64,000 nucleotides of DNA. Source: an uncultured Polaribacter sp. GTDB lineage: Bacteria > Bacteroidota > Bacteroidia > Flavobacteriales > Flavobacteriaceae. The DNA is taken from positions 62,001-126,000 of the forward strand of contig CALSRX010000005.1 of NCBI GenBank assembly GCA_943788865.1. Direction: 5' to 3'. Shown piece by piece: positions 56,401 to 64,000 of the stretch. Each line of letters opens with the position of its first letter. Within the stretch, counting starts at the first letter, position 1. The translations under genes and the position numbers were made by a program. The notes below the pieces were generated by a model. It ran no database searches and was not told the DNA's origin. It saw nothing but the letters and a program-made list of their open reading frames with translations.

Positions 56401-57081
56401 TTAATCTTCTAATTTGTGTTTTTTAATAAAACGAAGTGCTCTTCTATTTTCTGGGTTAATTGACAATGCTTTGTTAAAGTTCTCTTTTGCATTTACCGTA
56501 TCTTTTATTTTCCAATAGGCTTCACCTAAGCTATCATAAGTATTAGAGCTATTTGGATATAATTTTGTGTTTATTTTGAACGTTTCTATAGCGATGTCAA
56601 ATTTTTTATCATTTAACATTTTATATCCTAAACGATTAAAAGTGCCTTCTCTAATAGTTCTATCTAAAGAATCCTTTTTCTGAATGGCTAAATAACCCGC
56701 TAACGCTTTGTCATATTCTTTGTTTAATAAATATTCTTGTGGAGTTTTTTCTCCATCACGCATTTTTTTAAATGAGTATTTTACCCCGTCATGTTCTCTT
56801 TTTTCTGCCAGCACAATATGCACTTTTGGCTGCATTATAAATATAAACTTCTCATTCATATCTTTTATGTAAAAAGTACTATCGTTAACTTTTAAAGACT
56901 TTATATTATCTTTTCCTCTCCAACGAACCATCATCTCATTATCAACAAATGAAACTCCAATAGATTCATCAGAATTAAATAAATATTTTCCAGTTACAGC
57001 TTTTATAAATTCAGGTGAATTTTTTGAATTTCCACAGCCTATAAAAAAAAGCACAACTAATAAATAAAGAATTTGTTTCAT
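56401..57081 (-). CDS. TPR-repeat lipoprotein
   Basis: 226 residues. Lipoprotein signal MKQILYLLVVLFFIGC. Residues 20-115 are a beta-rich domain with SIGVSFVDNEMMVRWRGKDN. From 120 on there are about three TPR units (YDKALAGYLAIQKKDSLDRT; FDIAIETFKINTKLYPNSSN; YDSLGEAYWKIKDTVNAKEN; FNKALSINPENRRALRFIKK). Such folds hold protein contacts; role unknown. First gene of a two-gene unit with the bacillithiol transferase. Confidence 0.85.
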   Translation of the reverse strand: MKQILYLLVVLFFIGCGNSKNSPEFIKAVTGKYLFNSDESIGVSFVDNEMMVRWRGKDNIKSLKVNDSTFYIKDMNEKFIFIMQPKVHIVLAEKREHDGVKYSFKKMRDGEKTPQEYLLNKEYDKALAGYLAIQKKDSLDRTIREGTFNRLGYKMLNDKKFDIAIETFKINTKLYPNSSNTYDSLGEAYWKIKDTVNAKENFNKALSINPENRRALRFIKKHKLED

Positions 57082-57189
57082 GAAAAATCATACTATAAAT
57101 TAAAATTTTGTTTTTCGAATTAAAGTCTAACTAAAAAATTAAACTTTAATTTACCTGCTTTTGTTACAAAAAACAAAGATAATTAATTT

Positions 57190-57237
57190 TAAAGTAGGGT
57201 ATTTAATAAGTCACTTGTTATATATAAAATATAAACC
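57190..57237 (+). promoter_or_regulatory. Shared upstream element, copy at the sulfatase gene
   Basis: TAAAGTAGGGTATTT followed by AATAAGTCACTTGTTATATA, about 50 bases before the ATG. Partner of 38276-38320; see there. Confidence 0.55.
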
Positions 57238-57245
57238 TTCAAAAC

Positions 57246-58553
57246 ATGAGTTTTAAAAATTGTTTCTTTAGCACCTGTATAAGTCTTCTTTTTTTTAGTT
57301 GTAGTTCTCCTCTATTAAATGATTCTGACGTAGACACAACCTCTACTTCAACAAAACCAAATATCTTATTGATTATAGCTGACGATATGGGGTTAGATGC
57401 AACACCAAATTACTCAGAAGGAACTGTAAAACCTAATATGCCAATTTTACAAGGATTGATGAATTCTGGAATCACGTTCGAAAACTTTTGGTCTTATCCG
57501 GTTTGCTCACCTACAAGAGCCTCTATTTTAACTGGTAAATACGGAAGTAAAACAGGGGTTTTAAAAGTTGGAGATGTCATTTCTACATCAGAAACTTCTT
57601 TACAAAAATATATTAATGAAGGTACTTCAAATGCTTATGCAACTGCTATTATTGGCAAATGGCATTTATCTAATTCTGCTACAGATCCCATTACAATGGG
57701 AGTAGATTATTATGCAGGTTTATTAACGGGAGGAGTTCAAAGTTATACAAATTGGAATTTAACTGAAAATGGTTTAACAGCCAACACAACTGAATATACC
57801 ACAACAAAATTCACCGATTTAGCAATTGATTGGGTTGATAAGCAAACCAAACCTTGGTTTTTATGGTTGGCATATAATGCTCCACATACACCATTTCATC
57901 TGGCTCCAACTAATTTACATTCACAAGGCAATTTACCAACAGACGCATCAAGTATAGACGCAAATCCAACTCCATATTTTATGTCAGCTATAGAAGCAAT
58001 GGATTCAGAAATTGGGAGATTCATAAATATTATGACTACCGAAGAAAAAGCAAATACAATTATTGTTTTTATTGGTGATAATGGAAGTCCAAATCAGGTA
58101 GCACAATCCCCATATAGTAGAACCAAAGCTAAAAACACCATTTACCAGGGCGGTGTAAATGTACCTATGGTAGTTTCTGGGTTCGGTGTAAGTAGAACTG
58201 GAGTTAGAGAAAATGCCTTGATAAGCACAACAGATTTATTTTCTACAATTGCTTCAATGTCTGGCGTTTCAACTTTTTCTAGAGAAAATAGCACAAGTTT
58301 TTATTCTTTATTGAAAGACGAAAACGCTTCTTCAAGAGAATATGCTTATACCGAAATTTCAAATAACGGAATAGCGTATGCGATTAGAAATGCTACTTAT
58401 AAACTTATAAAATTCAATAATGGTTCTGAGGAATTTTATAATTTAATTACTGATGCTTATGAAAATAACAACTTAATTGGTTCAACATTAACTACTGAGG
58501 CAAGTAATGCAAAAGCAGCATTAGAAGCAGAAGCAGACAGAATAAGAAATTAA
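57246..58553 (+). CDS. Sulfatase lipoprotein (formylglycine type)
   Basis: 435 residues. Lipoprotein-like start (SFKNCFFSTCISLLFFSC). Sulfatase fold: metal site NILLIIADDMGLDA, formylglycine motif Cys-Ser-Pro-Thr-Arg in YPVCSPTRASILTG, IGKWHLSN, and IVFIGDNGSPNQ near the C-terminal third. The motif is the Cys-type that needs an activating enzyme, not in the window. Related enzymes desulfate polysaccharides, so it fits use of marine algal sugars; the substrate is not readable. Single gene with the unusual upstream element. Confidence 0.9.
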   Translation: MSFKNCFFSTCISLLFFSCSSPLLNDSDVDTTSTSTKPNILLIIADDMGLDATPNYSEGTVKPNMPILQGLMNSGITFENFWSYPVCSPTRASILTGKYGSKTGVLKVGDVISTSETSLQKYINEGTSNAYATAIIGKWHLSNSATDPITMGVDYYAGLLTGGVQSYTNWNLTENGLTANTTEYTTTKFTDLAIDWVDKQTKPWFLWLAYNAPHTPFHLAPTNLHSQGNLPTDASSIDANPTPYFMSAIEAMDSEIGRFINIMTTEEKANTIIVFIGDNGSPNQVAQSPYSRTKAKNTIYQGGVNVPMVVSGFGVSRTGVRENALISTTDLFSTIASMSGVSTFSRENSTSFYSLLKDENASSREYAYTEISNNGIAYAIRNATYKLIKFNNGSEEFYNLITDAYENNNLIGSTLTTEASNAKAALEAEADRIRN

Positions 58554-58561
58554 AATATTAA

Positions 58562-58612
58562 TTAACTTGAATTTGCTTCAATAATATCTTTAAAACCACT
58601 ATTGCTTAAAAA
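58562..58612 (-). pseudogene. Relic: C-terminus of an FG-GAP protein
   Basis: Minus strand FLSNSGFKDIIEANSS then TAA (58562-58564). It copies, at about 85% in DNA, the end of the intact FG-GAP gene (LSNDGFIDIVEANS at about 60905-60945). It overlaps the amidohydrolase stop in another frame, so it marks an old duplication or crossover junction. Confidence 0.7.
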
Positions 58613-59903
58613 TTGTACCGTCTTTGATAACCAAACTAATTTTCCTCAAATTAGAGATGTTTTTTACGGGGTCACCATCAACAACAATTAAATCAGCTAG
58701 CAAGCCATTTTTTATTTGACCAATAGAATTTTCATATCCAAAAGCCTTCGCATTTACAGAAGTAACGGATTGTAACACGGACAAAGGATTCATTCCGTAT
58801 TGAACCATCATTTCTAATTCACGAACATTGTCGCCATGCGGGAATACCCCCACGTCACCTCCAGCTACAATAGTAACTCCAGCTTCCAATACAAGTTTAA
58901 AAGATTTTTTCTTTTTTACAATTCTAGCAGGGTCAGAATCTACTCCTTTTTTCCAACCTTGATATTGTTCGATAGCATCTCCAGCAGCAAGTGTAGGGCA
59001 GAGGGCAACATTGTGTTTCTTCATCAATTCAAAAATTTCTCTGGTACCTCCATCACCATGTTCAATAGTACTAACACCAGCTAAAATAGCACGACGCATT
59101 CCTTCTTCACTAGCAGCATGAGCAACTACTTTTCTACCGCTACTTTCAGCAACTTCAACAATCAATTTTAGTTCTTTTAAAGTAAAAGTTGGAGCTGCTT
59201 TTTTATCAGGACTCCAACGATAATCAGCATAGACTTTAATAACATCAGCACCATGTCCAATTTGATCTCTTACAACTCTAGTTAAATCGTCAATACCATC
59301 TGCAGTTTCAGCACCTAACGGAACAGTTACATGTTCTGCAAACCCTTTAGGGCCATAACTACCTGTTGTTACAATAGCTTTTCCTGCGACAATCATTCTA
59401 GGGCCACTAATTACATTTTTTTCGATGGTTTCTTTCAAACCAACATCTACATAAGAAGCACCTTCAGATCCCAAATCTCTTACCGTAGTAAAACCAGCCA
59501 TCAATGTTTTCTTAGCATGATTGGCGCCTCGAATAGCTCTCTCTGCATAAGACTCTTTTAGTACCTGATCGTTCCATGAAGTTTCATTATATGGGTGTAA
59601 TAATAAGTGAGAATGCCCTTCTATCATTCCTGGCATTAATGTTCCATTGGGATAATGAATCATTTTTGTGCCTTTCGGAATTTTAATATTGGTTGCCTTA
59701 TCAAAAGCAATGATTTTATTTCCTTTGATAAGCACAACTTTGTTGGTATGAAATTGAACACCATCAAAAATAGTTTTTGCTTTGATGAGTGTATAGGAAT
59801 CTTCTTGTGCAATTGCCTGAAAAGAAATAAATAGCAAGAAAGTAAGTGTAATTTTCTTAAATAAATTCAAAATTAATAAGAAGTAAATATTGATTCTTTT
59901 CAT
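58599..59903 (-). CDS. Secreted amidohydrolase (metal-dependent, imidazolonepropionase-like)
   Basis: 434 residues with signal region (LTLFLLFISFQAIAQ-like). TIM-barrel amidohydrolase: metal motif GMIEGHSHLLLHP (HxH), Lys in DVIKVYADYRW, His in KVVAHAASEEG and STIEHGDGG, Asp in IVAGGDVGVFPHGDN. The family takes in prolidase-like dipeptidases and imidazolonepropionase relatives that work on cyclic amides or Xaa-Pro dipeptides; secretion suggests peptide use. Four bases separate it from the MBL-fold gene. Confidence 0.9.
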   Translation of the reverse strand: MKRINIYFLLILNLFKKITLTFLLFISFQAIAQEDSYTLIKAKTIFDGVQFHTNKVVLIKGNKIIAFDKATNIKIPKGTKMIHYPNGTLMPGMIEGHSHLLLHPYNETSWNDQVLKESYAERAIRGANHAKKTLMAGFTTVRDLGSEGASYVDVGLKETIEKNVISGPRMIVAGKAIVTTGSYGPKGFAEHVTVPLGAETADGIDDLTRVVRDQIGHGADVIKVYADYRWSPDKKAAPTFTLKELKLIVEVAESSGRKVVAHAASEEGMRRAILAGVSTIEHGDGGTREIFELMKKHNVALCPTLAAGDAIEQYQGWKKGVDSDPARIVKKKKSFKLVLEAGVTIVAGGDVGVFPHGDNVRELEMMVQYGMNPLSVLQSVTSVNAKAFGYENSIGQIKNGLLADLIVVDGDPVKNISNLRKISLVIKDGTIFKQ

Positions 59904-59907
59904 AAGA

Positions 59908-60846
59908 TTATTTTTCAGAAATTATAATTGTTTTTAGATGCTCTGGAATAATTACTTTTGTAGAGGGAGAAACCGTTTTTAAATCTTCTTTAAAAGGCAT
60001 TAGTTTTTGTTCAACACCAATTTGTTGCGAAAATCCATAAGGCAGTCGAAAATTATCCCAGTGCGTAGGAATTACAATCTTTGGATAATTAGTAACGGCT
60101 AATAAACGTTCATTGTATTTGTATATTCCGAGTTGAGAGCGATTAACACCTGCTAATAAAATGTCTGGTTTTAAACCAAATAATTCTCTTTCTACAAAAT
60201 TCATAGAGCCCATTGTTAATACATCATGTTTTTTAAAACGAGCTAAAAACATCAACGAACCACCTTCTATAAATTCAGCAACAGTTAATGGTGCTTTGGG
60301 TATTTTATCGTAGGTTCTATTATCTATATAGTGTTTGTTGTTTAAAGCAGAATGTATTGTAGGCATTACTTTTACTGAAAAATTTTCAAACTGATAATCT
60401 TCACCACCTTTAACCGGATATAATTGCTCATTCGGAATCCCGTAAGCTCTCAAAATATTGCACGTTGTTTCTGTTCCAATAACCTTAGCACCTGTTTTTT
60501 TAGCAATATAAGGCACATCAGCTAAATGATCGAAATGAGAATGATGTACTAAAATAAAGTCTATTTTTTTAGTAATAATACGATCTATAGTTTTGGTGTC
60601 AGAAGTAAATGCATCTGTTCTGTTTACAGTTTTTCTGGTGTCTTTTGGACTAATACCTGGTCCTGTTCCTAATTTTACTCTAGAAATATATGGATCTACT
60701 AATATTCTAGTTGTACCATCAGTAATTTCCCAACCAGCAGTTCCTAGATATTTTAATTCAACTTCTTCTTGACCCTGAATTGTGAATGACACTAGGAATA
60801 GCGCAATACATAAAATAGATTTAAAAGATGTGGTTAGCGTTTTCAT
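59908..60846 (-). CDS. Secreted MBL-fold metallo-hydrolase (UlaG-like)
   Basis: 312 residues with signal peptide (KSILCIALFLVSFTIQG). Metallo-beta-lactamase fold: VHHSHFDHLADVPYI with HxHxDH, then a distal His in MPTIHSALNN and IVIPTHWDNFRLPYG. The shape is that of UlaG/lactonase-type proteins rather than lactamases. Substrate unknown; it is between the amidohydrolase and FG-GAP genes, all on the minus strand with short gaps, as one operon. Confidence 0.87.
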   Translation of the reverse strand: MKTLTTSFKSILCIALFLVSFTIQGQEEVELKYLGTAGWEITDGTTRILVDPYISRVKLGTGPGISPKDTRKTVNRTDAFTSDTKTIDRIITKKIDFILVHHSHFDHLADVPYIAKKTGAKVIGTETTCNILRAYGIPNEQLYPVKGGEDYQFENFSVKVMPTIHSALNNKHYIDNRTYDKIPKAPLTVAEFIEGGSLMFLARFKKHDVLTMGSMNFVERELFGLKPDILLAGVNRSQLGIYKYNERLLAVTNYPKIVIPTHWDNFRLPYGFSQQIGVEQKLMPFKEDLKTVSPSTKVIIPEHLKTIIISEK

Positions 60847-60857
60847 ATGGTTAGGTG

Positions 60858-61979
60858 TTATTTTTTTATACGGTTTATATAGTAGCGATTGATTTCATCA
60901 GAATTCGCTTCAACAATATCTATAAATCCATCATTGCTTAAATCGGTAGCAATGATGTCATACGTAAGAAATTTCTCATTTGACAATAATTTTCTCGTCC
61001 ACTTTTTCCCGTTTTCGCTATTGTAAAAAATCATGTTTGGATTTTGAGCATTTCCCACAATAATATCTAAATCATTGTCGGCATCAATATCTGCGGTTGT
61101 GATAGCAAAACTATTCATCAATTCAGTATCAAAAGTCAAAGATTTAGTAAACGTTCTATTCTTGTTTCCCCAATAAATAACATTAGGTTCATTAATGTTT
61201 GCAGTAATGATATCTAGAAAACCATCTTTATTAAGATCTACAATACTTACAGATCTGGTATTATCTTTACCCGTACCAAAAGGAATTTTTTCAGTGAAAT
61301 TTAATTTCCCATCGTTCAAATAAACGTAATTAGGCTGACTATCTCTATTGGCTAAAATCAAATCGAGATCATTGTCATTGTCTATATCTGCAACTTCAAC
61401 GTCTATGGTTGAGTCTTTTTTAGAACCAAAAGATATTGTTTTGGTAAAAGTTCCCTTGCCATCGTTTAAGCAAATTTGATTTGGCATTCCTCGATTGATA
61501 ATGAGGATGTCGATGTCTCCATCAGAATCAATATCACTTAAGGTTAAATTTCTAGTGGAAGCATAATCCTCACCAAATGAAGTGCTTTTGGTAAAAACTC
61601 CTTTGCCATCATTCAAAAAGATATAATTGGGAGCCATATCATTTCCTACTGCAATATCGAGGTCTCCATCACCGTCTAAGTCTGCTAATTCTGTAGCGTA
61701 TGTTGTTGATTTTTGAGTTCCTAAATTTGTTTCTACAGTAAAAATACCTCTGCCATTATTGAAAAATATCCTATTTTGACCGGGCCAATGTCTGCCGTTT
61801 GCTACCAAAATATCAACATCGCCATCTCCATCAATATCTCCACTAGAAACAGAGGCAGTTCGCTCTTTATAAGTGCCTAGAATAAGTCGACTATTGGTAA
61901 GCATTTTATGATCTTGTGCTGTAATTGTTTGTGACAAGAAACTAAAAACAAACACTGTACTTAAAAGTTTGTATTTCAT
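60858..61979 (-). CDS. FG-GAP/VCBS repeat exported protein
   Basis: 373 residues with signal peptide (YKLLSTVFVFSFLSQTITA). Seven repeats of about 49 residues, each with a calcium loop: SGDIDGDGDVDILVANG, ADLDGDGDLDIAVGND, SDIDSDGDIDILIINR, ADIDNDNDLDLILANR, VDLNKDGFLDIITANI, ADIDADNDLDIIVGNA, TDLSNDGFIDIVEANS. A seven-blade beta-propeller is likely. Such proteins bind ligands or sugars outside the cell. Eleven bases from the MBL gene. A decayed copy of its last repeat is at 58562. Confidence 0.9.
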   Translation of the reverse strand: MKYKLLSTVFVFSFLSQTITAQDHKMLTNSRLILGTYKERTASVSSGDIDGDGDVDILVANGRHWPGQNRIFFNNGRGIFTVETNLGTQKSTTYATELADLDGDGDLDIAVGNDMAPNYIFLNDGKGVFTKSTSFGEDYASTRNLTLSDIDSDGDIDILIINRGMPNQICLNDGKGTFTKTISFGSKKDSTIDVEVADIDNDNDLDLILANRDSQPNYVYLNDGKLNFTEKIPFGTGKDNTRSVSIVDLNKDGFLDIITANINEPNVIYWGNKNRTFTKSLTFDTELMNSFAITTADIDADNDLDIIVGNAQNPNMIFYNSENGKKWTRKLLSNEKFLTYDIIATDLSNDGFIDIVEANSDEINRYYINRIKK

Positions 61980-62050
61980 AAATGATACACCTATTGATAC
62001 TAAATATTTACTTGTATAGAGACAAAAGTTATTGGATAAAGAAGTGCCAA

Positions 62051-62800
62051 TTACTTAAGAATAATAGATTCTAATTTTTCTTCAACTACTTTCCCGTTTT
62101 TTAAAGATACAAAGTAGTTGTTGTGTTTTTTATCAATAGAAACAATTTTAAAGGGTTTTCCGTTTTTAAAAATGATCCCAGCATTGTTATCCATTGCATA
62201 ACCTGCTTTGAAAATTCCCTTTTGGATGTTTTTTTCATACAAAGGTCTTCTAAATTTTTCACCGTCGTAATGTGGACTGTGACTAAAAGGTAAAAATCCA
62301 AGTCCTTCAACAACACTTAATTCTTTTGGTCTAGAATCTGTAGTTCCATTTTCAAACCAACATAGTGAACCAGCACTTCCGCCAGCTAAAATAATTCCTT
62401 TTTCTAAAGCTTTTTTAAGTACTTTATCGATTCCTTGAGCTTTCCAAATTGCCATCATGTTTAATGTGTTTCCACCACCAACAACAATTGCATCAACATT
62501 TAAAAGTATTTCTTCAAAAGATTTTTTTTGGCGATACGAACTAATCCAAACTCCCTGAACTGAAGGTTCTATAGAAAGGTCACTAACTAAATCATTCCAT
62601 CTTTTAATACTACGTTCACTATCGCCAGAAGCGGTAGGTAAGAATAAAATTTTTGGACGCACTTTTCCGGTTAATTTTATAATTTCTTTCATAAACAGTT
62701 TGTTAGGTCCGCTACCAGAAGGAAAGATATATTGATCTTGACTAAAAGCGCTAACTGAAATAAAAACAGAAAGAATACAAAGTAGAATGATTTTTTTCAT
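62051..62800 (-). CDS. Secreted peptidase E / cyanophycinase-like hydrolase (S51)
   Basis: 249 residues with signal peptide (MKKIILLCILSVFISVSAFS). S51 fold: FPSGSGPNKLFMKEI, RPKILFLPTASGDSERS, AIVVGGGNTLNMMAIWKAQG, and the nucleophile serine in LAGGSAGSLCWFENG. Peptidase E cleaves Asp-Xaa dipeptides and cyanophycinases aspartyl-arginine polymers; this exported form may serve peptide scavenging along with the next genes. First of the minus-strand run, with a TAACTTGG-type box upstream. Confidence 0.85.
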   Translation of the reverse strand: MKKIILLCILSVFISVSAFSQDQYIFPSGSGPNKLFMKEIIKLTGKVRPKILFLPTASGDSERSIKRWNDLVSDLSIEPSVQGVWISSYRQKKSFEEILLNVDAIVVGGGNTLNMMAIWKAQGIDKVLKKALEKGIILAGGSAGSLCWFENGTTDSRPKELSVVEGLGFLPFSHSPHYDGEKFRRPLYEKNIQKGIFKAGYAMDNNAGIIFKNGKPFKIVSIDKKHNNYFVSLKNGKVVEEKLESIILK

Positions 62801-62890
62801 TTTAAGAATTGTTTGGTTTATAATAAAGCCAAGTTACCTAAAATAGTGTTTAGAAACAAATATAAAAGAAATGCTATCTTTTATAACTTT

Positions 62891-63991
62891 TTAACTATCA
62901 GCAATATTAATTTTACTGTTCTTATTAAATCTTAAAACTAAATAACCGATTACAGCAGAAATGAATGAACCAATTAAAATTCCGATTTTAGCAGAATCTA
63001 TATACATTGGACTATTCTCAAAAGCCAAACTCGCAATAAAAATTGCAATTGTAAAACCGATACCAGCTAAAAAAGAAACACCTACTATTTGTTGATTATT
63101 TATTTCTTTAGGAATTTCAATCAATTTTATTTTTCTAGCTAAAAAGATGATTGTTGAGATTCCGATACTATTTCCAATGACTAAGCAAATAATAATAATT
63201 CGGATGAGAGAAGTATCAAGTTCACTATTGCTGCTTAACACAACACCTGCATTTGCCAAGGCAAAAATAGGAATGATAAAATAGGCAACCCAACCATGTA
63301 ATTTGTGTTCTAAGTGTTGTAGAGGCGATTGGTATTTATTGGTCCAATCTTCAAGTGCATCAATTTCTTCAATCTGCTCTTTTGATAAAATAGGTTGATC
63401 GGGTATTGCTGTTTTTTTTATCTCTTGTGTGATTGAAATTAAATTATCTATAAAAGTACTGGTGTCTATTTTTTGCCTGATTGGAACTGAAAAAGCTAGC
63501 AAGATTCCTGCTACCGTAGGATGAATTCCAGATTTTAAAAACAAAATCCAAATAATAATGCCGAATGAAACCAATAAAAACTTAGAGTAAAACCCTTTAT
63601 ATGAGCAAAAATATAAAACGGCTAATAAAATCAATGCAGAAAGTAGAAGCATTAAATTTAAACTTCCGCTATAGAAAATAGCAATTACTAACACTGCACC
63701 AATATCATCTACAATAGCAAAAGCCGTTAAAAAAATTTTTAAGCTTAAAGGCACTCTATTTCCTAGTAATTTTAAGATGGCTAAAGAAAAAGCAATGTCT
63801 GTTGCCATCGGAATTCCCCAACCTTTAAAGGTTTCTGGATTTTGATTTAAGAATATAAAGAAGAGCACCGGAACTAACATTCCGCCTAAAGCACCAAAAA
63901 GCGGAAAAGCAATTTTTTTCATTGAGTTTAACTCGCCTATAAGTAATTCTCTCTTAATTTCTAATCCAATTAGGAAGAAAAATACGGCCAT
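62891..63991 (-). CDS. nhaA: NhaA Na+/H+ antiporter (N-terminal part outside or broken at the window edge)
   Basis: 366 residues from the internal ATG at 63991 (MAVFFFLIGLEIKRELLIGE). This corresponds to about residue 70 of normal NhaA; earlier codons lie past the window. NhaA marks: IPMATDIAFSLAILKLLG, FAIVDDIGAVLVIAIFY with the transport Asp pair, and the C-terminal FLAGIGFTIAIFIASLAFEN. A soluble insert of about 50 residues (TQEIKKTAIPDQPILSKEQI region) lies mid-protein, as in flavobacteria. Two codons before the ATG the frame has TGA (63995-63997) where glycine GGA is expected, so the gene may be truly interrupted. Confidence 0.88.
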   Translation of the reverse strand: MAVFFFLIGLEIKRELLIGELNSMKKIAFPLFGALGGMLVPVLFFIFLNQNPETFKGWGIPMATDIAFSLAILKLLGNRVPLSLKIFLTAFAIVDDIGAVLVIAIFYSGSLNLMLLLSALILLAVLYFCSYKGFYSKFLLVSFGIIIWILFLKSGIHPTVAGILLAFSVPIRQKIDTSTFIDNLISITQEIKKTAIPDQPILSKEQIEEIDALEDWTNKYQSPLQHLEHKLHGWVAYFIIPIFALANAGVVLSSNSELDTSLIRIIIICLVIGNSIGISTIIFLARKIKLIEIPKEINNQQIVGVSFLAGIGFTIAIFIASLAFENSPMYIDSAKIGILIGSFISAVIGYLVLRFNKNSKINIADS

Positions 63992-64000
63992 TAATCAATC

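Noticed and set aside
59908..60846. MBL-fold protein as quorum-quenching lactonase
   Set aside because: The HxHxDH motif is general to the fold; nothing points to lactones.
1..64000. tRNA, rRNA, CRISPR, prophage or IS elements
   Set aside because: No cloverleaf with CCA-type ends, no regularly spaced repeats, no integrase or transposase text was found on either strand.

Overview
The window is AT-rich chromosomal DNA of a Flavobacteriaceae-type bacterium (Bacteroidota). The evidence is the -7 boxes of the form TAnnTTTG, the near absence of Shine-Dalgarno sites, the DUF4295 gene behind rpmG, the YwqK, YHYH and SCO secreted proteins, bacillithiol genes, and many short signal-peptide or lipoprotein genes. 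I saw no tRNA, rRNA, CRISPR array, phage or transposase gene. The genus cannot be fixed from what I can see; a marine relative of Polaribacter or Tenacibaculum would fit.

Layout. 1-3.4 kb: menaquinone genes (menD, cut by the window edge; an S1/winged-helix protein; menB) and an acylpyruvase-like hydrolase. 3.5-6.5 kb: cinA, rpmB, rpmG, DUF4295 and ftsY, most of them carrying single-base indels as read. 6.6-12.2 kb: an accessory block (amidase, receiver protein, decayed two-component genes, serine hydrolase, DUF2268 metalloprotease) lying between ftsY and rimO. 12.3-26.4 kb: rimO, a frameshifted M14 peptidase, bshC, rlmF, a GH2 beta-galactosidase with one frameshift, lpd and argS. 26.4-38.1 kb: cysteine-cluster protein, fatty acid hydroxylase, a serine hydrolase next to the muramidase namZ, an FtsX-like permease (frameshifted), cystathionine beta-synthase, lipA, an unusual Nramp-like transporter, an ECF sigma factor and a glycosyltransferase. 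38.3-47.7 kb: YHYH/YwqK/SCO set, murB, an aminotransferase, an aspartyl protease with PDZ, DUF1573, valS. 47.8-57.1 kb: a YdiJ-like FAD/FeS dehydrogenase, a DUF3050 gene that looks like an inserted cassette, a second M14 peptidase, a Pmp3 peptide, csaA, Mpo1-like, bacillithiol transferase and a TPR lipoprotein. 57.2-64 kb: sulfatase and a minus-strand run of secreted hydrolases (amidohydrolase, MBL-fold, FG-GAP, peptidase E), ending in nhaA at the window edge.

How genes work together: menD and menB make menaquinone; bshC and the YfiT/BstA-type transferase make and use bacillithiol; lpd and lipA serve lipoate-dependent dehydrogenases; namZ with its adjacent serine hydrolase looks like a cell-wall turnover pair, with murB on the synthesis side; sulfatase, GH2 and the exported hydrolases suggest scavenging of polymers.

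The most interesting non-coding signals are a strongly self-complementary RNA in the lpd leader (24344-24421), an attC-like or mobile repeat that writes the last residues of the DUF3050 protein (50816-50950), a nearly identical upstream element in front of the YHYH and sulfatase lipoproteins, a tandem pair of terminator-ended units at 8.3-8.7 kb, and gene relics that show past recombination (9134-9455, 12057-12132, 58562-58612). The frameshifts cluster in a few patches and hit essential genes, so several are more likely consensus errors than real pseudogenes.
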